Below are positions 8,379 through 16,648 of a stretch of DNA of 64,000 nucleotides, piece after piece. The notes below the pieces were generated by a model. That model did not search any database. It was not told the DNA's origin and worked only from the letters and a program-made list of their open reading frames with translations. A program made the position numbers and the translations under genes. The stretch is taken from NCBI RefSeq assembly GCF_004331465.1, contig NZ_SJKB01000005.1, positions 186,001 through 250,000 of the forward strand, given 5' to 3'. The DNA is from Kribbella pittospori. Its GTDB lineage: Bacteria; Actinomycetota; Actinomycetes; Propionibacteriales; Kribbellaceae. Every line of letters starts with the position of its first letter. Position 1 is the stretch's first letter.

Positions 8379-9193
8379 CTGGAGTATGACCGGGTGAGGA
8401 CCTGCCGGAGGCGGGTTGCGGTGGCTCGAGGGCGGTAGGTGTAGGCGTTGTGGCCGCCGGGGAAGGGCTGGCAGCGGACGCCGAGGTGCAGGGCGAGGAG
8501 TCGGGCGCACTTGTTCGGCCAGATGTGGGTCGAGTCCTCGCCGGCAGCGGGGACGATGTGGGCCGGCGAGCTCTTGAGGTCGCTGAGATCGACGGTGTGC
8601 GTGCGGATCGTCGGGGTGTCGTGAGCCAGGAGGACCGTTGCGTTCGCGACGTCGTCGGGACCAGGGGTGCGCTGCGGGTTGTCTGGCTCGCGGTCCGTCG
8701 GGTCGAGGTCGAGGAACTTCGCGTACCAGCGGAGCGCCGGAGCGACGCCTTCTGTCCGGAAAGTCTCCTCGGCCGTGCGGAAGTCCTGGTTGGCGACGGT
8801 GCGCTCCGGGGCCGGCAGCAGTTGGGTGACGGGGGCTTCGTGGGCGACGACCAGGCCGACCTGATCGGGGTGCCTGGTGGTGAGTTCGAGCGCGATCAGG
8901 CCGCCGAAGCTGGTGCCATAGACGTACGCCGGCTCGGTGGTGACGGTGGCGAGCAGAAGGGACAAGTCGTCGGCGTGGGTCGCGACCGTGAGTGCGGGCG
9001 CGTCGGTCGTGCTCCCGGACAGGCCTCGGCGGTCGTAGGTGAGGACGGTGTAGCTGTCAGCCAGCTGGTCTGCGAGCGCGTCGGTCGCGGTGGCGTCCCC
9101 CTTTCCTCCGCCGATAAGTACGAGCAGGGGACCTGACCCACGGACGAAGTGGTGCAGTCGGGCGCCGGGGACTTCCAGTACGGATTCCTTCAT
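8375..9193 (-). CDS. Alpha/beta hydrolase
   Basis: A 272-residue hydrolase with nucleophile elbow GTSFGG (Ser95) and catalytic His248 in GGHNAYTY; the oxyanion region is LIGGGKGD. A ribosome site AGGAAGG lies 8 bases before the ATG at 9193. Many relatives in actinobacteria are stress- or antibiotic-associated hydrolases found beside regulators. Here the gene diverges from an XRE/MmyB-type regulator across 131 bases containing a palindrome, so that regulator probably controls it. The 3' end overlaps the Lrp gene by four bases on the opposite strand. The substrate is unknown. Confidence 0.9.
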   Translation of the reverse strand: MKESVLEVPGARLHHFVRGSGPLLVLIGGGKGDATATDALADQLADSYTVLTYDRRGLSGSTTDAPALTVATHADDLSLLLATVTTEPAYVYGTSFGGLIALELTTRHPDQVGLVVAHEAPVTQLLPAPERTVANQDFRTAEETFRTEGVAPALRWYAKFLDLDPTDREPDNPQRTPGPDDVANATVLLAHDTPTIRTHTVDLSDLKSSPAHIVPAAGEDSTHIWPNKCARLLALHLGVRCQPFPGGHNAYTYRPRATATRLRQVLTRSYSS

Positions 9194-9218
9194 GACACAA
9201 CCTTCCTCGTTCGGACCG

Positions 9219-9228
9219 GACAGCTGTC
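9219..9228. promoter_or_regulatory. 10-base palindrome in divergent promoter region, weak operator candidate
   Basis: GACAGCTGTC is self-complementary and lies between the hydrolase start (9193) and the regulator start (9325). It also overlaps a weak -10-like CATAGT on the reverse strand. A ten-base palindrome can occur by chance, so this is a low-confidence operator for the XRE-type regulator. Confidence 0.3.
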
Positions 9229-9324
9229 GACTATGCAGTCGCCGTCGGCGGCTCGGGAGAGGAGCGGTTTGCCTAGGATCGGCAGTCCGAGGATGCGCTG
9301 GGGAAACGGTGGTTCACTAGCGCT

Positions 9325-10179
9325 ATGGCCATGAACCGCGAGGACCTCGCCGACTTTCTGCGCCGGTCCCGGGAGCGGTTGGGTCCGCGCGACGTCGGAC
9401 TGGTCGAGGGACCGAGGCGTCGTACGCCGGGACTCCGCCGCGAGGAGGTCTCGCAGTTGGCGGGCATGTCGGCCGACTACCTCATGCGGCTGGAGCAAGG
9501 CAGGAGCCCGCAGCCGTCGGTGCAGATGCTGGCCGCGCTGGCCCGCGCTCTGCGGCTGACGGCCGACGAGCGGGACCACCTGTACCTGCTCGCCGGACAG
9601 CGCCCGCCGGAGGGAGCACGGGCCGGGGAGTATCTCGGGCCGGGCATGCTCTACATTCTCGACCGGCTGGAAGGCGTTCCGGTCCAGGTCCTGAGCGATC
9701 TGGGCGACCTGCTGGCACAGAACGACATGGCGCTGGCGTTGTTCGGGTGCGTGTGCGACGTGGCCCACGAGGACCGCAACATCGTGCTGCGCTGGTTCAC
9801 CGAACCCGACGTACGAAGCCACTTCGCGGCTGAGGAGCGCGAGGAGCAGGCCCGGCAGTTGGTCGCGGATCTGCGCGCAGCCGTGGCCCGCCGCGGGAAC
9901 GACGAAGCCTCCCGCACCCTTGTCACGCGGCTCCGCGCAGCCAGCCCCGAGTTCGCGGCGCTCTGGGACCGGCACGAGGTCGCCGTACGCAGATCTCATC
10001 CGTACCGGCTGGACCATCCGGACCTCGGCAGGATCGAGTTCGACTGCGAGGTACTGGCGACACCCGCGGCAGACCAGCGCCTTCGAGTCTTCACCCCGCC
10101 ACCCGGGCAGACCGACGCGCTGGACCTGCTGCGCACCCTCGGCCCGCAGCACCAGTGCGACGCTGCTGCCGGGCAGTAG
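9325..10179 (+). CDS. XRE-family regulator with MmyB-like ligand-binding domain
   Basis: A 284-residue regulator. Residues about 10-75 form an XRE helix-turn-helix (PGLRREEVSQLAGMSADYLMRLEQG). The C-terminal 180 residues match the PAS-like MmyB ligand-binding domain, with the conserved tail containing HPDLGRIEFDCEVL and a final TPPPGQTDALDLL. MmyB-type proteins are typically transcribed away from one oxidoreductase or hydrolase gene that they regulate, in line with the divergent hydrolase at 9193. ATG codons at 9325 and 9331 are both possible starts. The ligand may be a fatty acid, as for crystallised relatives, but that is family knowledge. Confidence 0.92.
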   Translation: MAMNREDLADFLRRSRERLGPRDVGLVEGPRRRTPGLRREEVSQLAGMSADYLMRLEQGRSPQPSVQMLAALARALRLTADERDHLYLLAGQRPPEGARAGEYLGPGMLYILDRLEGVPVQVLSDLGDLLAQNDMALALFGCVCDVAHEDRNIVLRWFTEPDVRSHFAAEEREEQARQLVADLRAAVARRGNDEASRTLVTRLRAASPEFAALWDRHEVAVRRSHPYRLDHPDLGRIEFDCEVLATPAADQRLRVFTPPPGQTDALDLLRTLGPQHQCDAAAGQ

Positions 10180-10209
10180 ATCGTGCGCGCGCCGTCGTAG
10201 GGTGCCGCT

Positions 10210-10779
10210 GTGCGGCACATTCTTTTGCTGGACCTGTTCAGCACTCTGGTGTCAGGTGGGGACGATGAGCGGGGGCTGGTACATCAGAAGATTGCCGGTG
10301 TGCTGGGGGTCGAGGCGGGCGCGTTCGCGCGCGAGTTCGATGCGACCGCGTACGAGCGGTTCATCGGCGCGCACGGCGATCTGGAGAACACGTTGCGGGT
10401 GGTAGCCGCGCGGTGTGGGGGTGCGCCTGGTGAAGAGCAGGTGCGGAAGGCAACGGAAATGCGGCGGGGGTATGTGCGGCAGTTGCTGAATGCGGTGCCG
10501 GAGGGGACCGTCAGGACGCTGGTTGGGTTGAAGGCAGCTGGGTGGCGGATCGGGCTCGTGAGTGACGCGACCGCGGAGGTGCCGCTCGAGTGGGTCGCTT
10601 GTCCGCTCGCGCCGTACTTCGAGGTGACCGCGTTCTCCGCCGAGGTTGGTGCCGTGAAGCCGGATCCGAAGATGTATCTGACCGCCTGTCACGCACTGGC
10701 CGTCAAACCGAGGTGCAGAGCGCCCTCGGTGCCACCCCCTGCATTGGTGGCACCGAAGGCGGGATCGGGAGTCAGTTGA
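10210..10779 (+). pseudogene. HAD-family hydrolase, 3'-truncated
   Basis: The first 160 residues are a good HAD-superfamily phosphatase: motif I LLDLFSTLV, a helical cap, motif II VSDAT and motif III GAVKPDPKMY. A normal protein continues with motif IV (a GDGGSDE-like acidic pair binding Mg2+) and about 40-50 more residues. Here the frame instead runs, after LAVKP, into about 23 residues of unrelated sequence (PRCRAPSVPPP) that overlap a terminator hairpin and the 3' end of kamA. Without motif IV it should not bind Mg2+ properly. It looks like a gene whose 3' end was lost when the lysine locus came to lie beside it. Whether the stub is expressed is unknown. Confidence 0.65.
10726..10756. terminator. 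Strong hairpin between convergent HAD remnant and kamA
   Basis: An exact 11-base stem (TCGGTGCCACC / GGTGGCACCGA) encloses a 9-base loop, just past the kamA stop on the reverse strand. No long T-run follows on either strand, so it would be an atypical intrinsic terminator, common in high-GC actinobacteria. It lies within the open frame of the truncated HAD gene. Confidence 0.6.
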
Positions 10780-12247
10780 TCTGCAAGAGCTTCTGCGACT
10801 CGGCGGCGGCACGGGAGGCGGCGGCGCGCTTCTCGGCTTCGGCCAGTGAGGTGCCGGCGTGCTGCCGCCACCAGTCCTGGCCCTCGGCCGGGAGGGTGTC
10901 GATCGGGTCGTAGTACTCGTACGTGCGGTTCAGCGCCTCGGGATCCTGGTGCTCGATGCCGGTGCGGTAGTTCTTCTTCCAGTACGAGATGCCGCGGACC
11001 TCGTCGTACTCCGACAACTGGTGCACCCAGCGCTTGCCGACGTACGGGACGTCGCAGACGATGCGCGGCGTGGCGAAGCCGGGGAGGTAGCCGAGGATGC
11101 CGTGCTGTAGGTGCTGCGCGTCGCGGACCGAGACCCGCCAGTGCTCCGAGAACGGGATCATGTCGCACATGTAGAAGTAGTACGGCGTGATGGTCGCGCC
11201 GTCGAGCAGCGCGAAGCACAGGTCGAGCAATTGCGGCACCGAGTCGTTCACGCCGCGCATCAGCACACCCTGGTTGCGGACGTCACGCAGACCCGCCTCG
11301 AACATCGCCTTCGTTGCCTCGGCCACCAAAGGCGTCACCGACTGGGCCGCGTTCACGTGTGTGTGCATCGCGATCATCACGCCACGCTGCCGGCCCAGCT
11401 GCGCCACCCGCTCGACGCCGGCCCGGACGTCGTCCGACAGCCAGTGCTGCGGCAGGCCCATCAGGGCCTTGGTCGCCAGCCGGATGTCGCGGATGTTCTC
11501 GATCTCCAGCAGGCTGGTGAGGAACGACTCGAGCCTCGGCCACGGCATGTTCGCCACATCGCCACCCGATACGACGACGTCCCGGACACCTGGCGTACGG
11601 CGCAGGTAGTCGAGCATGTCGTCGAGCCGGGTCTGCGGCTTCGCGGTGAACTTCAGCTTGTCGATGACCGGGGTCGAGTTGCCGACCAGGTCCATCCGGG
11701 TGCAGTGACCGCAGTACTGCGGGCACGTCGGCAGGATCTCCGCGAGGACCTTGGTCGGGTAGCGGTGGGTCAACCCCTCTGTGGCCCACATCTCATGCTC
11801 ATGGAGCGAGTCCCGGGTCGCATGCGGATGCGACGGCCAGTCGGTACGGCGGTCACTGAACACCGGCAGCATGTAGCGCCGGACCGGATCGGCATAGAAC
11901 GCCTCGGTGTAGTCGGAGGCTCCGGTCGGCACGATCGTGTTCAGCATCTGCGGCGGCAGCAGCATCGACATGGTGGCGCGTTCGGCCTGGTCCCGGGTCA
12001 GGTCCTCGTACAACCGGTCCTCGAGCAGGTCGCCCATCACGTCGCGCAGCTGCTTGACGTTCTTCACACAGTGCGACCGCTGCCACTGCACCGATCGCCA
12101 CTCCTCGGCCGTGACGTCCTTCCAGCCGGGCAGCCGGGTCCAGTCCGGCTCCACCAGCTCGGCTCGCCGGTACGCGTACGGCTGGCCCGCGAGATCGCGC
12201 TCGCCGGGCTCCGGGACGCCCAGCTCCGGGCTGATCAGGTCGGTCAC
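10772..12247 (-). CDS. kamA: Lysine 2,3-aminomutase (radical SAM, PLP)
   Basis: A 491-residue cytoplasmic enzyme converting L-lysine to L-beta-lysine. The radical-SAM cluster motif is CPQYCGHC (Cys175, Cys179, Cys182). Further KamA features are VVSGGDVANMPW, NQGVLMRGVND and PYYFYMCDMIPFSEH; a lysine in PYVGKRW lies where PLP would be bound. The family is usually 415-470 residues; the extra length is an N-terminal extension of about 60 residues and an Ala/Glu-rich tail. It diverges from kdd across 142 bases and is the first step of the locus to 17787, which is strong context. EF-P lysine mutases (EpmB) are shorter, so that alternative is unlikely. Confidence 0.93.
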   Translation of the reverse strand: MTDLISPELGVPEPGERDLAGQPYAYRRAELVEPDWTRLPGWKDVTAEEWRSVQWQRSHCVKNVKQLRDVMGDLLEDRLYEDLTRDQAERATMSMLLPPQMLNTIVPTGASDYTEAFYADPVRRYMLPVFSDRRTDWPSHPHATRDSLHEHEMWATEGLTHRYPTKVLAEILPTCPQYCGHCTRMDLVGNSTPVIDKLKFTAKPQTRLDDMLDYLRRTPGVRDVVVSGGDVANMPWPRLESFLTSLLEIENIRDIRLATKALMGLPQHWLSDDVRAGVERVAQLGRQRGVMIAMHTHVNAAQSVTPLVAEATKAMFEAGLRDVRNQGVLMRGVNDSVPQLLDLCFALLDGATITPYYFYMCDMIPFSEHWRVSVRDAQHLQHGILGYLPGFATPRIVCDVPYVGKRWVHQLSEYDEVRGISYWKKNYRTGIEHQDPEALNRTYEYYDPIDTLPAEGQDWWRQHAGTSLAEAEKRAAASRAAAESQKLLQIN

Positions 12248-12389
12248 GAGTCCTCCGGGGGCTTCAGGGGTAGTGCGGTCTCATGTGAGGATAGCGATAG
12301 AACTTCCCTTAGATCCAACAGTACGCCGTAAGAATTCTCGTCAAGAGCTAGTTTCAGTAGTATTTTGCCTGATCCCTCAAGGAGGCCCC
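12248..12389. promoter_or_regulatory. Divergent promoter region of the lysine degradation locus
   Basis: This A/T-richer spacer separates kamA from kdd. For kdd a TAGTAT -10 box at 12358-12363 is visible, with only a weak -35 (TTCTCG, 12335-12340). On the reverse strand a TTGGAT and TATCCT pair are 19 bases apart, a poor promoter for kamA. I see no convincing inverted repeat. A strong ribosome site AAGGAGG precedes the GTG of kdd. Confidence 0.4.
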
Positions 12390-13433
12390 GTGTCGTCGAG
12401 CCCGGTAGGACTGCACCGCGTACTCGCGCCGTCCGGCGTGTTGCCGCAGGCGGCGGACAAGCTCGACGCACGCCCGGAGATCTGGCCCGACGAGGTCCGG
12501 GTCGCGGTCGAGCGGCTGAATCTCGACGCCGCGTCGTACCGCCAGTTGGCCGAGGCGCACGGCGGCGACGGTACGGCGATCCGCCGCGCGGTGCTCGACA
12601 TCATCGGGACCCGCGGCAAGATGCAGAACCCGGTGACCGGCTCCGGCGGGATGCTGGTCGGCGTGGTGGACGAGGCCGGCCCCGAGTCGCCGCTCGGCGT
12701 ACGCAAGGGTGACCGTGTCGCCACGCTGGTGTCCCTGACGCTCACCCCGTTGCAGATCACTGATGAGCTCGCGCGCTGGGACGGCCGCAGCGAGCAGGTC
12801 CCGGCGCAGGGGCACGCGATCCTGTTCGCCCGGTCGATCGTCGCCAAGCTGCCCGACGACCTCAAACCCGAGCTGTCACTGGCCGTCATGGACGTCTGCG
12901 GAGCGCCCGCCCTGACCGCCCGCGTGGTCCGCGACTATGTCGACAAAGGCACAAAGCCTGTCGTGTCAGTAATTGGCGGCGCAGGTAAAAGTGGCTCGCT
13001 GTCGCTGGCGGCCGCACGGCAGGCCGGCGCGGCGCGCACGATCGGGATCGTGCCGGTCGAGTCGGAGAAGGACCGGCTGACCGCCGCCGGCCTGGCCGAC
13101 GTCGTCACTCTGGCCGACGCCCGGGATCCGGTGGCGCTGGCAACGGCCGTCGAGGAGGCCGGGGGACCGGCGGACATCACCGTTGTCTGCGTCGACGTAC
13201 CGGGCTGCGAGCACGGAGCCGTACTCTCGACCGCGGCTGGTGGCACGGTGATCTTCTTCTCCATGGCGACGTCGTTCTCCGCTGCCGCGCTGGGTGCTGA
13301 GGGCCTGGCCGCGGACGTCACGATGCTCGTCGGCAACGGCTACGTGCCTGGGCACGCCGACTACGCGCTCGAGCTGTTGCGGACCGAGCAGGGTGTCCGC
13401 GGTCTGTTCGAGAGCAGGCTGGCGGAGGATTAG
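12390..13433 (+). CDS. kdd: L-erythro-3,5-diaminohexanoate dehydrogenase
   Basis: A 347-residue NAD-dependent enzyme that oxidatively deaminates 3,5-diaminohexanoate to 5-amino-3-oxohexanoate. Recognisable segments are GTRGKMQNPVTGSGGMLVG, LVSLTLTPL, VMDVCGAPA and a Rossmann motif VSVIGGAGKSGSLSL (dinucleotide binding). The open frame extends far upstream through the kamA region, but the GTG at 12390 behind AAGGAGG is the evident start and lies where the conserved domain begins. Length fits the family (about 340-350). It heads the forward operon, followed after three bases by the amidohydrolase gene. Confidence 0.92.
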   Translation: MSSSPVGLHRVLAPSGVLPQAADKLDARPEIWPDEVRVAVERLNLDAASYRQLAEAHGGDGTAIRRAVLDIIGTRGKMQNPVTGSGGMLVGVVDEAGPESPLGVRKGDRVATLVSLTLTPLQITDELARWDGRSEQVPAQGHAILFARSIVAKLPDDLKPELSLAVMDVCGAPALTARVVRDYVDKGTKPVVSVIGGAGKSGSLSLAAARQAGAARTIGIVPVESEKDRLTAAGLADVVTLADARDPVALATAVEEAGGPADITVVCVDVPGCEHGAVLSTAAGGTVIFFSMATSFSAAALGAEGLAADVTMLVGNGYVPGHADYALELLRTEQGVRGLFESRLAED

Positions 13434-13436
13434 TCC

Positions 13437-15020
13437 GTGCGCACACTTCTGACGAACGGTTCCGTCTACTCACCCGCCGACCCGCATGCCACCGCGATCG
13501 CCTTCGACGACGGCGTGGTGACCTGGCTCGGTGACGACACCGGCGCGGGCTCGTACGCGGACGGCGCCGACGAGGTGGTCGACCTCGACGGCAGACTGGT
13601 GACGCCGTCCTTTGTCGATGCCCACGTCCACACCGCGCAGACCGGCGCGCTGCTGACCGGCCTCGACCTCGCCGGCACCACCTCGCTCACCGAAGCCCTC
13701 GACCGCCTCGCTGCCTTCGCCGCGGACCTTCCGGCGGACGCAGTGATCGACGGCGCCGGGTGGGACGAGACGAAGTGGCCCGAGGGTCGCCCGCCGACGG
13801 CCCAGGAGCTGGACCGGGCCGCCGCGGGCCGCAGGGTGTACCTGTCCCGCGTCGACGGTCACTCCGGTGTGATCTCCTCGGCATTGGTGCCTGCGGCAAC
13901 AGGCGACGGGTACGACGCCACCGGCCGGGTCGAGCGCGACGCGCATCACGCCGTCCGTGACGCACTGAGTGAACTGATCGGGCCGGACCAGCGGCGCAAG
14001 GACGTCGAGGCCGCGCTGACCGCGATGGCGTCGAAGGGGATCGGCGCGTTCCACGAGATGGCCGCGCCGCACATCGGGCCGCTGTGGGAGCTCCCGCTCG
14101 TGCGCGAGGTCGCCCACAAGCTTGGTCTGTCGGCGACCCTGTACTGGGGTGAGCCCGGCGTCTTCGAGCACATCGCGACGTACGACCTGGCCGGCCTGGC
14201 AGGTGACCTGAACGCGGACGGCGCCCTCGGCTCGCGGACGGCTGCGTTGCGGGAGGCGTACGCCGATCGCGCGGACCACCGTGGTCACGCCTACCTGACG
14301 CCGGAGCAGATCGCCGAGCACGTGATCGCCTGCACCGAGCGGAACGTGCAGGCGGGCTTCCACTGCATCGGCGACCAAGCGCTCGACAACATCGTTCGCG
14401 GATTCCAGTTGGCTGCCGAGAAGGTCGGCGTACAGGCGCTGGTCGCCGCGCGGCATCGGCTCGAGCATGTCGAGATGGTCGACGAGGCTGCGATCGCGAC
14501 CCTCTCGCAGTGTGGAGTGGTCGCCAGTGTCCAGCCGATGTTCGACGCGCTGTGGGGCGGGCCGGATGGCATGTACGCCGAGCGGGTCGGTGAACGGTGG
14601 CGGGGGATGAACCCGTTCGGTTCGCTGGCGCGGGCGGGCGTCGTACTGGCGTTCGGTTCGGATTCGCCGGTGACCGAGCTCGGCGGCTGGGACGCCGTGC
14701 GGGCGGCCGCGTTCCACCACGAGAAGGGCGAGCGGATGACTGTGCGTTCCGCGTTCCAGGCGCATACCCGTGGTGGCTGGCGGGCGGCCGGGATCGACGA
14801 TGCCGGTGTCCTTGCGCCCGGTACGGCTGCGACGTACGCGGTCTGGCAGAGCGACGCGGATCTGGTTGTGCAGACGCCGGACGAGCGCGTCGCTGCGTGG
14901 TCGACGGATCCGCGGGCCGGTGTACCCGTGCTGCCGGATCTGAGCGAGGGAACACCTACTTGCTTGCGGACTGTCGTCGGCGGGCGTGTGATTCATGAAG
15001 CCGAGGGATGGTCACAGTGA
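13437..15020 (+). CDS. Amidohydrolase family 3 (YtcJ/formamide deformylase-like) inside the lysine operon
   Basis: A 527-residue metal-dependent amidohydrolase. The N-terminal small beta domain (LLTNGSVYSP, VVDLDGRLVTPSFVD) leads into the metal motif HVHT, with further histidines in HCIGD and RHRLEH and a late Asp in FGSDSPV. It lies between kdd and kamD with 3-base and 4-base junctions, so it is co-transcribed with the lysine genes. No step of the known pathway needs an amidohydrolase. It might process an N-acylated or cyclised (lactam) intermediate, but this is a guess. The start is GTG at 13437 with GGAGG eight bases upstream. Confidence 0.87.
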   Translation: MRTLLTNGSVYSPADPHATAIAFDDGVVTWLGDDTGAGSYADGADEVVDLDGRLVTPSFVDAHVHTAQTGALLTGLDLAGTTSLTEALDRLAAFAADLPADAVIDGAGWDETKWPEGRPPTAQELDRAAAGRRVYLSRVDGHSGVISSALVPAATGDGYDATGRVERDAHHAVRDALSELIGPDQRRKDVEAALTAMASKGIGAFHEMAAPHIGPLWELPLVREVAHKLGLSATLYWGEPGVFEHIATYDLAGLAGDLNADGALGSRTAALREAYADRADHRGHAYLTPEQIAEHVIACTERNVQAGFHCIGDQALDNIVRGFQLAAEKVGVQALVAARHRLEHVEMVDEAAIATLSQCGVVASVQPMFDALWGGPDGMYAERVGERWRGMNPFGSLARAGVVLAFGSDSPVTELGGWDAVRAAAFHHEKGERMTVRSAFQAHTRGGWRAAGIDDAGVLAPGTAATYAVWQSDADLVVQTPDERVAAWSTDPRAGVPVLPDLSEGTPTCLRTVVGGRVIHEAEGWSQ

Positions 15021-16648
15021 CGCGTGCAGTGAAGAAGCTCGACCTCGATCCGGTCACCGTCCGGAAGGCGCGCAGCCTGGCCCGGAAAGCCGGCCGGCCG
15101 ATCGTCAACCTCGCCCGGCAGCACACGACGGTCTCGGTCGAGCGTGCTGTCCTGCGCTTGGCCGGCCTGACCGGCGCGGATACCGATGGCATCCCGTGGG
15201 TGAACCGGCTCGCGGACACGGTGCGGGCGGACGTCGGCCTGGAGCACGGACTCGCGCTGCCCGTGTGGGACGCGCTGGTCCGGGGCGAGGCGGAAGACCT
15301 GGCCGTCCTCGCGCAGAAGGCTGCCTCGGGTTCGGTGGCGTTCCGGTTGCCCGAGGGACGGGACGCCGTACGGGCCAGGGCCGCGGCGCGGAAGGCCGCG
15401 GCGGCCGGAATGAAGCGGATCGACGGACGGCGACGGGAGCGGGACCGGCTGATCAAGCGGCACGGTGATCCGGAGCAGCGGCCGTGGATCTACCTGATCG
15501 TTGCCACCGGCGACATCTACGAGGACATCCCGCAGGCGCAGGCGGCGGCTCGCGCCGGCGCCGACATCATCGCCGTGATCCGGTCGACCGGCCAGTCGCT
15601 GCTCGACTACGTGCCCGAAGGGGCGACACGGGAGGGCTTCGCGGGCACTTATGCGACGCAGGAGAACTTCCGGCTGATGCGAGCCGCCCTCGACGAGTCG
15701 TCGAAGGAGCTCGGCCGCTACATCCGGCTGACGAACTACGCGTCTGGACTGTGCATGCCGGAGATCGCGACGCTGGCCGGACTGCAGCGGCTCGACATGA
15801 TGCTGAACGACTCCATGTACGGCATCTTGTTCCGCGACATCAACCCGATCCGGACCTTCGTCGACCAGCGGTTCAGCCGGCAGATCCACGCCCGGGCCGG
15901 GATCATCATCAACACCGGCGAGGACAACTACCTGACCACCGCGGACGCGGTCGAGGCCGCGCACACGGTGACCGTGTCGCAACTGCTGAACGAGTACTTC
16001 GCGAAGGAGGCCGGACTGCAGGACTGGCAGCTGGGCCTCGGGCACGCGTTCGAGATCAACCCGGATCTGCCGGACTCGTTCCGGCTGGAGTTGGCGCACG
16101 CGATGCTGGCCCGGCAACTGTTCCCGGAGGCGCCGCTGAAGTGGATGCCGCCGACGCGGCACATGACCGGTGATGTGTTCCGCGGCTACCTGCTGGACGG
16201 ATTCTTCAACCTGGTCGGCGCGATGACGGGCCAGGGCATCCTGCTGGTCGGGATGATGACCGAGGCCGTGGTGACACCGTGGATCTCGGACCGCGACCTG
16301 GCGCTGCAGAACGTCCGCTACGTGTTGGGTGCCGCGGGCAACCTTCACGAGGATTTCCGTCCCGCTCCGGACGGCTTCATCGCTCAGCGCGCCCGGCAGG
16401 TGCTGGCGGAGTCGGTCGAACTGCTGGAGGAGATCGTCGACGACGGCCTGCTGAACGCGATCGGCGACGGCACCTTCGGCCTGATGAAGCGCCCGCAGGA
16501 CGCCGGCCGCGGCCTCGAAGGCGTCGCGCGCAGATCGTCGGAGTACTACAACCCGGCGATCGAGTTGTTGGAGGACTCACCCCCACCCCCTTCTTCTTCT
16601 CCCTCCAGAACCCCAGCGAGCGGTCAGTCGAGAGGCAGGCTGACATGA
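15017..16648 (+). CDS. kamD: Lysine 5,6-aminomutase alpha subunit
   Basis: The large subunit of the B12- and PLP-dependent enzyme that moves the terminal amino group of beta-lysine (or D-lysine) from C6 to C5. Conserved blocks include GRPIVNLARQHTT, PWIYLIVATGDIYEDIPQAQ, DIIAVIRSTGQSLLDYVPEG, NYASGLCMPEIA and DMMLNDSMYGILFRDIN. I chose GTG at 15017 (GTGA overlap with the amidohydrolase stop, GAGGGA eight bases upstream); ATG at 15008 is an alternative but sits too close to that ribosome site. The protein is 543 residues, with an unusual Pro/Ser-rich tail of about 25 residues. The stop overlaps kamE (ATGA). Confidence 0.94.
   Translation: MTRAVKKLDLDPVTVRKARSLARKAGRPIVNLARQHTTVSVERAVLRLAGLTGADTDGIPWVNRLADTVRADVGLEHGLALPVWDALVRGEAEDLAVLAQKAASGSVAFRLPEGRDAVRARAAARKAAAAGMKRIDGRRRERDRLIKRHGDPEQRPWIYLIVATGDIYEDIPQAQAAARAGADIIAVIRSTGQSLLDYVPEGATREGFAGTYATQENFRLMRAALDESSKELGRYIRLTNYASGLCMPEIATLAGLQRLDMMLNDSMYGILFRDINPIRTFVDQRFSRQIHARAGIIINTGEDNYLTTADAVEAAHTVTVSQLLNEYFAKEAGLQDWQLGLGHAFEINPDLPDSFRLELAHAMLARQLFPEAPLKWMPPTRHMTGDVFRGYLLDGFFNLVGAMTGQGILLVGMMTEAVVTPWISDRDLALQNVRYVLGAAGNLHEDFRPAPDGFIAQRARQVLAESVELLEEIVDDGLLNAIGDGTFGLMKRPQDAGRGLEGVARRSSEYYNPAIELLEDSPPPPSSSPSRTPASGQSRGRLT

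Noticed and set aside
12244..12471. 75-residue reverse open frame over the kamA-kdd spacer
   Set aside because: No ribosome site, covers the promoter region and kdd start, no protein-like character.
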